Positions 18,722 to 28,343 of a stretch of 64,000 nucleotides of DNA are shown one piece after another; the first letter of the stretch is position 1; the number at the start of each line of letters is the position of its first letter. The position numbers were made by a program, and so were the translations under genes. The stretch spans positions 310,001 through 374,000 of the forward strand of contig CANKII010000002.1 in assembly GCA_947482115.1 (NCBI GenBank), given 5' to 3'. Under the pieces are notes generated by a model. That model searched no databases, was not told the origin of the DNA, and saw nothing but the letters and a program-made list of their open reading frames with translations. Source of the stretch: Fibrobacterota bacterium. GTDB taxonomy: Bacteria; Fibrobacterota; Fibrobacteria; UBA11236.

Positions 18722-19299
18722 GCACGGATATTTTCATCCAGAACCGTCCCTTCTTTTCGCGTGTCCGTGCCGCGGCCTATGTCCGTGCCCGTGAACGCCT
18801 GCATCAGGTGATCGCGATGTTTCCATCCGATGGCCATCTGGATCGGGAATTTTTGCGGGCGGTGGAAGCTTTTGTGGTGGAACTCGAAGCTGCGCATGAA
18901 TATGCCATGGATGCCGTGCGCGGCCTGAATCGTCTCCGTGTGCAACGTTTTCGGCATGATCGATCGAATGGCATTCTGGAAGAAGAACTCGTCCTGTTGC
19001 ATTTTTTGGAAGAGCGGGTCACTCATGCCCGTTTTTTGCGCATACGGGTGGAGACCGACCTCAAAATCAGCCGTTATGGCGATCGTATTCGTCGTCTCAA
19101 AATCCAACGTTCCGAGGGAAGAGCGCCATTACAGGGCGTTTTGGACTCATTGGGTGGATTAATGGGCGAAGAAGTCGAGGATCTCCGTAACATTCTGGAT
19201 ATGACGGAACGCCGTTTTAAAGTGGGTGACCGCCTTATGGAAATCCTGGAGAATAAGATGCCTCTCCCCAGCTTGGAAAGCGACCCCGTCCTTAACTAA
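18718..19299 (+). CDS. Hypothetical protein (193 aa, helical)
   Basis: GTGTGA overlap with the rel/spoT stop; no family recognised. Confidence 0.65.
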   Translation: MSTDIFIQNRPFFSRVRAAAYVRARERLHQVIAMFPSDGHLDREFLRAVEAFVVELEAAHEYAMDAVRGLNRLRVQRFRHDRSNGILEEELVLLHFLEERVTHARFLRIRVETDLKISRYGDRIRRLKIQRSEGRAPLQGVLDSLGGLMGEEVEDLRNILDMTERRFKVGDRLMEILENKMPLPSLESDPVLN

Positions 19300-19350
19300 C
19301 TTTCCGGCTCCTTTTTTCACGTTTTCACCTTTTTAAATCGGAATTCGGCC

Positions 19351-21480
19351 ATGAGACCATTGGACAATCTGCGGAATATTGGAATTAGCGCCCATATCGA
19401 TTCGGGTAAGACGACCCTGACGGAGCGCATTCTGTTCTATACCGGTATCATTCACCAGATTCACGAAGTCAAGGGCAAGGACGGCGTGGGCGCGACCATG
19501 GACTCCATGGATTTGGAGCGTGAACGCGGCATTACCATCCAGTCTGCTGCCACCCGTGTGCAGTGGAAAAAGTCGCCCTATTATCTCGATGCCGATGAAG
19601 CCAAGGGCATTGATATCAACATCATCGATACCCCGGGACACGTGGACTTTACCATCGAAGTGGAGCGTTCGCTCCGCGTGCTCGACGGTGCTGTTCTCGT
19701 TCTTTGCGGTGTGTCCGGTGTGCAGTCGCAGTCCATCACCGTGGATCGCCAAATGCGCCGCTACAGCGTTCCGCGCGTGGCGTTCATCAACAAGCTCGAT
19801 CGTTCCGGCGCGAATCCTTTCCGCGTGACGCAGCAGTTGCGCGAGAAGCTTGCCCACAATGCCGTGATGATGCAGATTCCCATTGGTGTCGAAGACAAGC
19901 ACGAAGGTCTGGTCGATTTGCTGACCATGAAAGCCTATCGCTTTGAAGGCCCGAATGGTGAAACCATCACCGAGATTCCCGTTCCCGAGGATTTGAAGGC
20001 CGTTGCCGCCGAGCGTCGCGAAATCATGCTTGACGCGCTCTCGCATTTCTCCGACGAACTCACCGAGTTGATTCTTGAGGAGAAGGAAATTCCGCTCAAG
20101 CTGCTCAAAGACGTGGTTCGCGAAGCGACCATCAAGATGGAATTGACTCCCGTGTTCATGGGCTCGGCCTTCAAGAACAAAGGTGTGCAATTGTTGCTGG
20201 ACGGCGTGGCGGATTTTCTGCCCAGCCCCTACGACGTTCATAACTATGCTCTCGACATTGCCCACAACGAAGAGAAGGTCGAAATGGCCTCCGATTCCAC
20301 CAAGCCTTTCGTGGGTTATGCGTTCAAGCTGGAAGAAGGCCGTTTCGGCCAGCTGACCTACCTCCGTATCTATCAGGGCAAGCTGGAAAAAGGCAAGCCG
20401 ATTTACAACATGACCACGAAGAAGAAGCACAACGTAGGCCGCTTGGTTCGCATGCATGCCGGTGAAATGGGCGATATCACCAGCGCCGAAGCAGGTGACA
20501 TTGTGGCCTTGTTCGGCATTGATTGCGCGACGGGAACCACCTTCACCGACGGTGAAGTGGAAGTGAACATGACCTCCATGCACGTCCCCAACGCCGTTAT
20601 CGACTTGGTGATCGAAGCGAAGAATCGCGATCACCTTGCCAATCTTTCCAAGGCGCTCAACCGTTTTACAAAAGAAGATCCGACCTTCCGCGTCAAACTC
20701 GACGAGGAAAGCGGACAGACGATTATCTCCGGCATGGGCGAGTTGCATCTCGATGTGTACATCGAACGCATGCGTCGTGAATACGGTGTGGAACTCACGA
20801 CGGGTCGCCCGCAGGTGGCCTATCGCGAAGCGATTTCGCAACGCGCCGAGTTCAACTACACCCACAAGAAGCAAACGGGTGGTTCGGGTCAATACGGTCG
20901 CGTGGCCGGATACATCGAGCCGATTCCCGAGGAGGAGAACAAGGATTACGAATTTGTCGACGACATCGTCGGTGGTTCGATTCCCCGCGAATTCATTCCT
21001 TCCTGTGACAAGGGTTTCCAGGGTTGTTTGCCCACCGGTGCGATGATCGGATTTCCGATTGTGCGCATTCGCTGCGTCATCAACGACGGTCAGCAACATC
21101 CGGTGGACTCCAGCGATATCGCCTTCCAATTGGCGGCGCGCGGCGGTTTCCGCGATGCGTATCCGAAAGCCAAGCCGATTATTCTGGAACCGATCATGAA
21201 ACTTGAAGTCTCGGCTCCGACCGAATTCCAGGGCACGGTCATGGGTCAGATCAACCAGAAGCGCGGCATCATCACGGGAAGCACGGAAGAAGCCAACTTC
21301 ACCATCATCCAGTCCGAAGTTCCGCTTTCGGAAATGTTCGGCTACGCGACGGATCTCCGTTCGGGTACGCAGGGCAAGGCTGAGTTCACGATGGAATTCC
21401 TGAAGTATTCTCCGGTGCCGAAGATGGTCAGCGAGGAATTGATCAAGAAGTACTCTGCGGCGAGCAAACGCGCAGAGTAG
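19351..21480 (+). CDS. fusA: Elongation factor G
   Basis: [61 protein letters not shown]; 709 aa. Confidence 0.98.
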   Translation: MRPLDNLRNIGISAHIDSGKTTLTERILFYTGIIHQIHEVKGKDGVGATMDSMDLERERGITIQSAATRVQWKKSPYYLDADEAKGIDINIIDTPGHVDFTIEVERSLRVLDGAVLVLCGVSGVQSQSITVDRQMRRYSVPRVAFINKLDRSGANPFRVTQQLREKLAHNAVMMQIPIGVEDKHEGLVDLLTMKAYRFEGPNGETITEIPVPEDLKAVAAERREIMLDALSHFSDELTELILEEKEIPLKLLKDVVREATIKMELTPVFMGSAFKNKGVQLLLDGVADFLPSPYDVHNYALDIAHNEEKVEMASDSTKPFVGYAFKLEEGRFGQLTYLRIYQGKLEKGKPIYNMTTKKKHNVGRLVRMHAGEMGDITSAEAGDIVALFGIDCATGTTFTDGEVEVNMTSMHVPNAVIDLVIEAKNRDHLANLSKALNRFTKEDPTFRVKLDEESGQTIISGMGELHLDVYIERMRREYGVELTTGRPQVAYREAISQRAEFNYTHKKQTGGSGQYGRVAGYIEPIPEEENKDYEFVDDIVGGSIPREFIPSCDKGFQGCLPTGAMIGFPIVRIRCVINDGQQHPVDSSDIAFQLAARGGFRDAYPKAKPIILEPIMKLEVSAPTEFQGTVMGQINQKRGIITGSTEEANFTIIQSEVPLSEMFGYATDLRSGTQGKAEFTMEFLKYSPVPKMVSEELIKKYSAASKRAE

Positions 21481-21481
21481 C

Positions 21482-21520
21482 CTCGATACGCCGTCTTGCG
21501 ACGGCTACTCGGCTACCGTT
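21482..21520. repeat. Intergenic palindromic repeat candidate
   Basis: CTCGATACGCCGTCTTGCGACGGCTACTCGG with perfect GCCGTC/GACGGC stem. Confidence 0.5.
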
Positions 21521-21534
21521 CGTTGGTAAAATTG

Positions 21535-21562
21535 AAAGCCCCGGGAGACCGGGGCTTTTTTG
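21535..21562 (+). terminator. Rho-independent terminator after fusA
   Basis: AAAGCCCCGG-GAGA-CCGGGGCTTT followed by T-tract. Confidence 0.88.
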
Positions 21563-21602
21563 TTTATGTAGCTGTAGAAAAAGAGAATGTTATACTGTGC
21601 TT

Positions 21603-21911
21603 ATGAATCCCAAAGTCGTTGTCGTCGGTTTTTTCAGATTTCCTCCCGATAAGATGCCTGAAATTTTGCCTCAACTGGAAGAGCTTTTGAAGGCAACGCG
21701 CATGCACGATGGATGCATCGCTTATGATGCAGCGGAAGATCCTTTTGATCGAGGGGTCATCCGATTTTCCGAGGTGTGGCCGGATCATGAAAGCCTGGAA
21801 CGGCATTTTAAGGCTCCGCATATCGAACCTTGGCGGGAAGCTGTGCGTCGGGGTGGTGTAATGGAGAGGCACTTCGTCGCCTACGATGTTTTGCATGAGC
21901 GATCCATTTAG
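21603..21911 (+). CDS. Antibiotic biosynthesis monooxygenase (ABM)-like protein
   Basis: FRFPPDKMPEILPQLEELLKATRMHDGCIAYDAAEDPFDRGVIRFSEVWPDHESLERHFKAPH. Confidence 0.82.
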   Translation: MNPKVVVVGFFRFPPDKMPEILPQLEELLKATRMHDGCIAYDAAEDPFDRGVIRFSEVWPDHESLERHFKAPHIEPWREAVRRGGVMERHFVAYDVLHERSI

Positions 21912-21920
21912 CAGGAGGTT

Positions 21921-22562
21921 GTGATGGACGCAAGTTTTTGGCGGCAACGGTGGGAAAACAATGAAATTGCTTTTCACCAAAGCGAAGCGAATCCGCTGCT
22001 GGCGAAGCATTTCAAAGAGCTTTCTTTGGCCAAAGGGAGCCGCATCTTTCTGCCATTATGCGGTAAAACTTTGGACATCGGCTGGTTGCTTTCCAATGGC
22101 TATCGTGTTGCCGGAGCAGAGTTGAGTGAAATAGCCGTTCAACAACTGTTCATGGATCTGGTGGTCGAACCCAAAATATCCGTAGTGGGTCATATGCATC
22201 ACTACAGTGCGGAAAACATCGACATATTCGTCGGCGACATCTTTAATGTGACTGGTGAGATGCTTGGTCCAGTTGATGCAATCTATGACAGGGCCGCTTT
22301 GGTGGCACTACCCGAAGAAATGCGGAACCGGTATGCGCCGCATTTGATGGAGATCACTGGTAAAGCTCCGCAACTGCTCATCTGCTATGAGTATGATCAA
22401 AGCCTGACGGACGGCCCCCCATTTTCAATCAGTGATGCGGAAGTCAGGCGGCAGTATGACCGCGATTATGAGTTATCTCTGATTGAAAGTGCTGATGTTT
22501 CCGGTGGATTGCGGGGAAAATTTCCGGCGAAAGAGAAAGTTTGGCTGCTGCAGAGGAAGTAA
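21921..22562 (+). CDS. Thiopurine S-methyltransferase family protein
   Basis: FWRQRWENNEIAFHQSEANPLLAKHF...RIFLPLCGKTLDIGWLLSNGYRVAGAELSEIAVQQLF. Confidence 0.9.
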   Translation: MMDASFWRQRWENNEIAFHQSEANPLLAKHFKELSLAKGSRIFLPLCGKTLDIGWLLSNGYRVAGAELSEIAVQQLFMDLVVEPKISVVGHMHHYSAENIDIFVGDIFNVTGEMLGPVDAIYDRAALVALPEEMRNRYAPHLMEITGKAPQLLICYEYDQSLTDGPPFSISDAEVRRQYDRDYELSLIESADVSGGLRGKFPAKEKVWLLQRK

Positions 22563-22598
22563 AACATGCGGTGTAACGGTCATTGATTTGAGCGTTTA

Positions 22599-22626
22599 AA
22601 AGCCCTGGTAAACCGGGGCTTTTTAT
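22599..22626. terminator. Bidirectional terminator between convergent genes
   Basis: AAAGCCCTGG-TAAA-CCGGGGCTTT stem-loop (one mismatch) with flanking A/T runs. Confidence 0.8.
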
Positions 22627-22635
22627 TTCCGTGAA

Positions 22636-23724
22636 TCAAATGATTGAAGTCAATCCGCCACTTCGCAGCCAATCATTAATGTCTTTCCCCGGCGGGAGCG
22701 GAAGGCGATGGGCTTCGATGCCTTGCTCCGTCAATTGCGCAATGGTTTTAGCCGCTCCGGCTTCGCCTGCCGCATCGGCGTCAAACACCACATAAACCGA
22801 CTTGTTCTTGAACATCGAAACCCATGCGGCTTTGAAATTCGCCGCACCCGGAATGCCAACCGCAGGGAACCCCGCTTCAATTAACGTCAATGTATCGATC
22901 ACACCTTCGCACAAATAAATCGGACCGCGTTCACCGTTCAATAACCTCGCATTGTAAGGACAAGGGATGGGACCCGCCAGCGAAAGTTCCTTCGGTTGAA
23001 TCACCGAATCCAAAGCGCGGGCCTGCAGATAAACCGGACCGTGGGAATCGAAGTAGGGAAGGATGAGCGGATGACGGTAGAATCGCAAATGCCCGTCAGC
23101 ATTAAATAAGCCACTGTCCCGCAAATCCTTTATCGGGAACCGTGCCAGCAAATCATCGCTGATGCGTCCGTAATTCTCCACCACCCGCAGCCGCTGACCA
23201 TCCCAGGTTTTTTTGAAAATGCGCCGGGCCTTCAGCCATGTCATCGCTTTCCCGTGAACTCCGCCGCATAATTCCAGAAAGGCACCGATGAGTTCGCGGC
23301 GTTTCTCATCACTCAGCGTTTCTTCAACAGGAGCCGATTCGGGTGTTTTCTTCGCGGGTGCAGTTTGGAATAATTCGACTTGAGATTGAGAAATAGAATG
23401 CGTGTGGGTTTGTGAGCGATGCCCTGAGCTTGTAGAAGGGTGGGGGGAATATCCACCGCGTTTTTCCAGAAAAGCCACGGCCTCCGCAAACCCAATGCCT
23501 TTCACCACCTGAATGAGATTGAGGACATCGCCTTTCACATCCGGGCAAACCCAGCATTTGAAAAGATTGCGATCCGGCCACAAAGTGACCGAGGCCGTGC
23601 GGTCGCCATGCGTATGCCGTTCGGGATGCGGGCAGCGAAAGCGATTGTGATTCACTTCCAGTCCCAAATCCCGTGCCACCTCCAGAATCGGGTGCCGGGC
23701 TTTCAATGCCTCAAGGTCGGTCAT
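22636..23724 (-). CDS. Small CHC2 zinc-finger/Toprim primase-like protein (362 aa)
   Basis: FRCPHPERHTHGDRTASVTLWPDRNLFKCWVCPDVKGDVLNLIQVV; Toprim IYLCEGVIDTLTLIEAGFPAVGIPG...VYVVFDADAAGEAGA. Confidence 0.85.
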   Translation of the reverse strand: MTDLEALKARHPILEVARDLGLEVNHNRFRCPHPERHTHGDRTASVTLWPDRNLFKCWVCPDVKGDVLNLIQVVKGIGFAEAVAFLEKRGGYSPHPSTSSGHRSQTHTHSISQSQVELFQTAPAKKTPESAPVEETLSDEKRRELIGAFLELCGGVHGKAMTWLKARRIFKKTWDGQRLRVVENYGRISDDLLARFPIKDLRDSGLFNADGHLRFYRHPLILPYFDSHGPVYLQARALDSVIQPKELSLAGPIPCPYNARLLNGERGPIYLCEGVIDTLTLIEAGFPAVGIPGAANFKAAWVSMFKNKSVYVVFDADAAGEAGAAKTIAQLTEQGIEAHRLPLPPGKDINDWLRSGGLTSII

Positions 23725-23740
23725 GGTTTATCTTTGCCAT

Positions 23741-24631
23741 ATGCCTTTGGTTATCCAGGAATCCATCCTATTAGCTCATTATACCTCCTTCCAGGTCGGA
23801 GGGCCAGCGCGGTATTTCTGCGAACCTGCAACCACCGGTCAATTCGGCGAAGCCTTGCGTTTTGCGCATCAGAATCATCTCCCGTATTTCGTCTTAGGCA
23901 AAGGCACCAATCTTGTTTTTTCCGATTCTGGTTATCCCGGTCTCGTGATTCACACGGGCGGCTTCGCCAAAATTTCCTGGAGCCGCGCGAAAGTTGTTGC
24001 GGAATGCGGAGCCTTGTTGATGAATGTGGTCGAGCAATCCGTGGAGCAGGGAATGGGCGGGATGCAAAACATGGCGGGAATTCCGGGAACCTTGGGCGGG
24101 GGAGTGTACATCAATGCCGGAGCTTTCGATCAGGAATTGAAGGATGTGGTGGTCGAAGTTTCCTCCATGCGCAAAGACGGAAAATTGATGAAGCGCAGCA
24201 ACAAGGAATGCGCCTTTGCCTATCGCCGTTCCGTCTTTTGTGGAGCGGGTGAAATCGTGTTGGAAACTTCCATGACTTTGCTACCCGGTGGCGATCCTTC
24301 GGCATTGCGTAATGAGATGGAAGCGACTTTGAAAAAGCGCAGCGACAAGCAGCCGCTGCATCTTCCCAACGCGGGCAGCATGTTCAAACGTCCTCCGGGA
24401 AATTACGCCGGGGCGTTAATCGAAGCTGCGGGTCTCAAGGGATTCAGCATGGGCAATGCGGGAATCTCCGACAAGCATGCGAACTTTACGGTGAATCTGG
24501 GTGGCGCGACGGCGCAGGAGATTTGGGATTTGACCAGCGAAGTAATTCGCCGTGTTCGGGAACATAGTGGGATTACACTGGAACGTGAACCGATTTTTGC
24601 TGGTGAATTTTTGCCGTGGCCACGCCTGTAG
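23741..24631 (+). CDS. murB: UDP-N-acetylenolpyruvoylglucosamine reductase
   Basis: TSFQVGGPARYFCEPATTGQF, VLGKGTNLVFSDSGYPGLVIH, GMQNMAGIPGTLGGGVYINAGAF, NAGSMFKRPPG. Confidence 0.96.
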   Translation: MPLVIQESILLAHYTSFQVGGPARYFCEPATTGQFGEALRFAHQNHLPYFVLGKGTNLVFSDSGYPGLVIHTGGFAKISWSRAKVVAECGALLMNVVEQSVEQGMGGMQNMAGIPGTLGGGVYINAGAFDQELKDVVVEVSSMRKDGKLMKRSNKECAFAYRRSVFCGAGEIVLETSMTLLPGGDPSALRNEMEATLKKRSDKQPLHLPNAGSMFKRPPGNYAGALIEAAGLKGFSMGNAGISDKHANFTVNLGGATAQEIWDLTSEVIRRVREHSGITLEREPIFAGEFLPWPRL

Positions 24632-24664
24632 GGGCGCACGGCAGTGCGCCCCTACAGGCGTGGC
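24619..24664. repeat. Near-perfect palindrome, GTAGGGGC family
   Basis: Arms GCCACGCCTGTAGGGGCGCAC / GTGCGCCCCTACAGGCGTGGC (21 bp), 4-nt loop GGCA. Confidence 0.95.
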
Positions 24665-24948
24665 AATTCCCTAAACCCTTCTTCTTCGGTTGTAATCCCG
24701 TCTTTGCGGCGATCCAGTTTGGTCAATGACCAATTCCCATCCTTGCATTTGCATTGCATCACCAAACCTTTGAACGGCGGGGAATCCACGGCTCCGCCCC
24801 AATGGAAACGGCGGCCTTCCCAATCCGATTCCGGAACTCCGGATTCGTGCAAATGCTTTTCCACCAAGGCCGTGAAATCGGCGGGCTGGAAATGGGTGCA
24901 TTTCCCATCGTCATTTGGAACTTGATTTTGCATTTCGATAAAATACAT
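24652..24948 (-). CDS. Hypothetical protein (~98 aa)
   Basis: Open frame convergent with murB; stop codon lies in the palindrome; no family recognised. Confidence 0.6.
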   Translation of the reverse strand: MYFIEMQNQVPNDDGKCTHFQPADFTALVEKHLHESGVPESDWEGRRFHWGGAVDSPPFKGLVMQCKCKDGNWSLTKLDRRKDGITTEEEGFRELPRL

Positions 24949-25012
24949 CTCCTACGGAGAGGCCGTGGAATGGCTATTTTCAGTCCTTATGATAGACGTT
25001 GAAGAGTCCTAC

Positions 25013-25516
25013 ATGAAGAGATACCTGATCGAAGCCTCCGTGGACACGGTTGCGGAAAAAGTCTCGGCGCATCTCGAAGAAACCATTCGATTATTGGCCC
25101 ATCTTCCCGAAGACAAGGCTGACTTTGCCTATGCGAAGGGAAAGTGGACAGTGCGGCAGGTCGTGGGACACATTCTCGTCGCACACCGAATCTTTGTCAC
25201 CCGGGCCATGTGCATTTCACGCGGTGAAACGAAATCCCTGCCGGGTTTTGACGAACCGGTTTATGCCGAGGGCTGGCCGCCGGAAAACATCGGCTTGAAG
25301 GAATTGGCCACGACCTATGCCTACGAAGCGCTGGCGACTTTGAACTGGGTCCGTTGGATGAGCGTGGAAGAATTGCAGCGCGTCGGCGAAGCCAATGGAA
25401 TTCGGCTGCAGCCGCAACATATTTTCCGCGCCTTGATCGGCCATGAGCGGCATCATTTGAAAATGTTGTGTGAAACCTATGGAATCCCATTTCCTGAACA
25501 CGGGAAACCCATGTGA
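25013..25516 (+). CDS. DinB superfamily protein
   Basis: His-containing helices KWTVRQVVGHILVAHRIF and RALIGHERHHLKML; GAAGAG upstream of ATG 25013. Confidence 0.82.
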   Translation: MKRYLIEASVDTVAEKVSAHLEETIRLLAHLPEDKADFAYAKGKWTVRQVVGHILVAHRIFVTRAMCISRGETKSLPGFDEPVYAEGWPPENIGLKELATTYAYEALATLNWVRWMSVEELQRVGEANGIRLQPQHIFRALIGHERHHLKMLCETYGIPFPEHGKPM

Positions 25517-26784
25517 AAATCATTTCCCTTAAATCACTGAAGCATCCTGAAATCGAATCGCTGCGTTCGCGCGAGCCGAGCCCATCCGCTGAAATCCAGA
25601 AAACGGTTTCGGATATTTTGAACCGCGTCCGCAAGGAAGGCCATGCGGCGGTATTGGATTATGCCCGCCGCTTTGATGGGCTGCAGGGAAACTTGCGCGT
25701 CACCGAATCGGAAATCACGCGTGAAGCGAAAAAGGCTTCGCCAACTGTGCGCAGTGCCATTCGCAAAGCCATTTCCAATGTGAAAAAATTCCATGTCAAA
25801 CAAAAGGAATCATCCTGGAGTTTCAAGGGAACTCATGGCGAAACTCTCGGACAAATCATTCGTCCGCTGGATCGCGTGGGAGTTTATGTTCCCGGTGGTG
25901 CGGGAGTTTATCCCTCAACCTTGATTATGAACACGGTTCCGGCCCAAGTGGCGGGAGTTTCAGAGATCGCTGTCATCACACCCTGTGCTCACGGATTGAA
26001 TCCGGCCGTAGCTTGTGCTGCGCAGGAATTGGGTGTCAACGAGATTTACAAAGTGGGCGGGGCGCAGGCTGTGGCCATGCTGGCTTTTGGCACCGACAAA
26101 GTTCGCCGCGTAGACAAGATTGTGGGACCAGGAAATGTTTATGCGGCTCTTGCGAAAAAAGAAGTGTTTGGCGTGGTTGATATCGATATGATCGCGGGGC
26201 CTTCGGAAGTGTTGGTTTTGTTCGATGAAAGCGCGGATCCGGATTGGGTGGCTGCGGATTTGTTGTCGCAGGCCGAACATGGCTCGGGCTACGAAGCCGT
26301 TATCGGGGTCACTACTTCCAAACAGGCTGCTGTTTGGGTTGCGGAATGTGTGAAAGCGCAGGTGGAAAATTCTCCAAAAAAAGCCTTGCTTGAGAAAGCA
26401 TTGAGCCGATATGGTCGCATCTTCGTGGTTTCAGATTGGAAACTCGGCTGCGATGTGGCCAATGCGCTGGCGCCCGAGCATCTGGAAGTGATGACGGAGT
26501 TTCCGCGAAAGTTGCTGCCTTCGCTGCGCAATGCTGGAGCAATATTTCTCGGCCCGTATTCTTCCGAACCCGTCGGCGATTATTTCGCAGGTCCGAACCA
26601 TGTGCTGCCGACGAACGGATCCGCGCGGTTCTTTTCTCCGTTGGGAGTCTATGACTTCTACAAACGCACGAGTCTCATCGAGTATAACGCAAAGGCTTTG
26701 CGGAAGGAAGGAAAATTGATTGCGGCGTTAGCGGATGCGGAGGGATTTATCCATCACGCGGCGGCGGTGCGGAAGCGGATGTAA
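25513..26784 (+). CDS. hisD: Histidinol dehydrogenase
   Basis: RVGVYVPGGAGVYPSTLIMNTVPAQVAGV, VGGAQAVAMLAFGT, VDKIVGPGNVYAALAKKEVFG, NHVLPTNGSARFFSPLGVYDFYK. Confidence 0.97.
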   Translation: MKIISLKSLKHPEIESLRSREPSPSAEIQKTVSDILNRVRKEGHAAVLDYARRFDGLQGNLRVTESEITREAKKASPTVRSAIRKAISNVKKFHVKQKESSWSFKGTHGETLGQIIRPLDRVGVYVPGGAGVYPSTLIMNTVPAQVAGVSEIAVITPCAHGLNPAVACAAQELGVNEIYKVGGAQAVAMLAFGTDKVRRVDKIVGPGNVYAALAKKEVFGVVDIDMIAGPSEVLVLFDESADPDWVAADLLSQAEHGSGYEAVIGVTTSKQAAVWVAECVKAQVENSPKKALLEKALSRYGRIFVVSDWKLGCDVANALAPEHLEVMTEFPRKLLPSLRNAGAIFLGPYSSEPVGDYFAGPNHVLPTNGSARFFSPLGVYDFYKRTSLIEYNAKALRKEGKLIAALADAEGFIHHAAAVRKRM

Positions 26785-26786
26785 GC

Positions 26787-28340
26787 TTACCGCCCCTGCG
26801 TTTTATTCTTTACCTGCTCTACCGGCTTCACGATATAAGTCCCAGCCGGAAGCGGCGAGCCGTTCTGCGGCATGTTCTTCCCATCTAGCGAATAAACCTG
26901 TCCTTCGATCTGTTGCGAGCCAGACATCACAGGAACCAGCCGGGCTTTGGCGGAATTGTTAGGCGAGAACGGGGCGATGTTCTTCGAAATTCCAGTGACA
27001 CCTCCGGCTAACATCCCACGATAAATAACATGTGCCAGCGTATCGTGTCCCAATTCTCTCGGGTGGACACCATCCGGAACATAGGACGGCGTCACGTTAT
27101 AAGTGTACGGTTGCCCCATCAACATCGGAGTATAAACATCAATCGTGGGGAACCCTCTTTCCGTGGCCACCTGTTGCACGGCGGGGATTACCGAGTCGCG
27201 AATGGTGAAACCGCTGATGCCGTTTCCGGCGGTGCCATTGTCAAAACCCCATCCCAAGGTGTTGGGCGATGTCACACTGGAATTGTTGAGCGCATACCAT
27301 GCCGGCATGGGCTTGATTAAAAAGAATTGTGGCTTGGGTGAGATGTTGTTGGAGAATGTGTCGATCATGGCACGGGAGTCCGTCATGAATCTCGCGGTGT
27401 TCCATTGCGTCGAGCGCGAGTCATTGGTACCCAGCATGATGGTGATATAGTTGGGCTTAAAATTGAAGACGTCCTTGAATTGCGTCGTGGTCCAATAAGG
27501 GGAACGACCCGCCTTTTGCATGTATGCCCCGGAAAGCCCTTCATTGCGCACATAAAAATCCCTGCCCAGCAGCATGTTCAAGCGGACCGCATAGGCGGTT
27601 TGCAGCGGAGCCGTCAAAGTGGAGCCGGCAGTGATGCTGTTGCCCACGCAGGCAATGCGTGTCACTTGCGACATGAAGGAACGGTAAAGGATGGCGGAGA
27701 GCGAATCCGAACCCCTTGGGGTGAAATGAACGCCGTCTACATAGTAGGTCGTCGGACTTGAAGTTGCGATGGCACGCATGCGCGTATTGGCATCGAGGAC
27801 TTTTAATCCTTTCGCTGCGGCAACCTGTTGGATCTTGGGAATGACGCCGTAGGTCATAATGGAGTCATTGATACCGAAGGTATTGGAAAAAATGGGTGGT
27901 GGTAACATGAGCCAGATACGGGGTGCGGGGGAGATGTTATTGGTAAGAGTGTCTACCAGCGCTGTCAGATCCGCGACGAATTCAGAATTGAAAGCCCAGT
28001 TTGCGGGCTTGGTGTCGTTCGTACCAAGTTCAATTGAAATGATATCGGGTTTGAATGCGAAGACGGAAGCGAGAATGTTTGTTCCCGATACGGTTCGGGT
28101 CCAGTAAGGCACATCGCCTTTTTTGAGCAAAGTGGAACTCGACACGCCGAAGTTTCGGATGGTGTCCTGATATCCCACCAAGCCGGATAAACGCGTCGTT
28201 CCGTTCACATAGGTCAGGTTAGCTTGGGGATATCCGGCGGTAAGACTGTTGCCAAGGCAGGCCCATTTAATGCGCTGCGGGACTTGTGCCTGCACTGCGA
28301 AAGCCGCGATAAGGCCGATGGAAAGGATTCGTTGGAGCAT
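26787..28340 (-). CDS. Secreted protein with two SGNH/GDSL-type hydrolase domains and C-terminal tag
   Basis: Signal peptide; two sets of GNS(L/I)TAG, GTND, DGVH motifs; C-term GQVYSLDGKNMPQNGSPLPAGTYIVKP. Confidence 0.88.
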   Translation of the reverse strand: MLQRILSIGLIAAFAVQAQVPQRIKWACLGNSLTAGYPQANLTYVNGTTRLSGLVGYQDTIRNFGVSSSTLLKKGDVPYWTRTVSGTNILASVFAFKPDIISIELGTNDTKPANWAFNSEFVADLTALVDTLTNNISPAPRIWLMLPPPIFSNTFGINDSIMTYGVIPKIQQVAAAKGLKVLDANTRMRAIATSSPTTYYVDGVHFTPRGSDSLSAILYRSFMSQVTRIACVGNSITAGSTLTAPLQTAYAVRLNMLLGRDFYVRNEGLSGAYMQKAGRSPYWTTTQFKDVFNFKPNYITIMLGTNDSRSTQWNTARFMTDSRAMIDTFSNNISPKPQFFLIKPMPAWYALNNSSVTSPNTLGWGFDNGTAGNGISGFTIRDSVIPAVQQVATERGFPTIDVYTPMLMGQPYTYNVTPSYVPDGVHPRELGHDTLAHVIYRGMLAGGVTGISKNIAPFSPNNSAKARLVPVMSGSQQIEGQVYSLDGKNMPQNGSPLPAGTYIVKPVEQVKNKTQGR

Positions 28341-28343
28341 GGA

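Noticed and set aside
19333-21129. 598-aa ORF antisense to fusA
   Set aside because: Shadow ORF; fusA is unambiguous; composition (H, G, N, R-rich) is that of an antisense frame.
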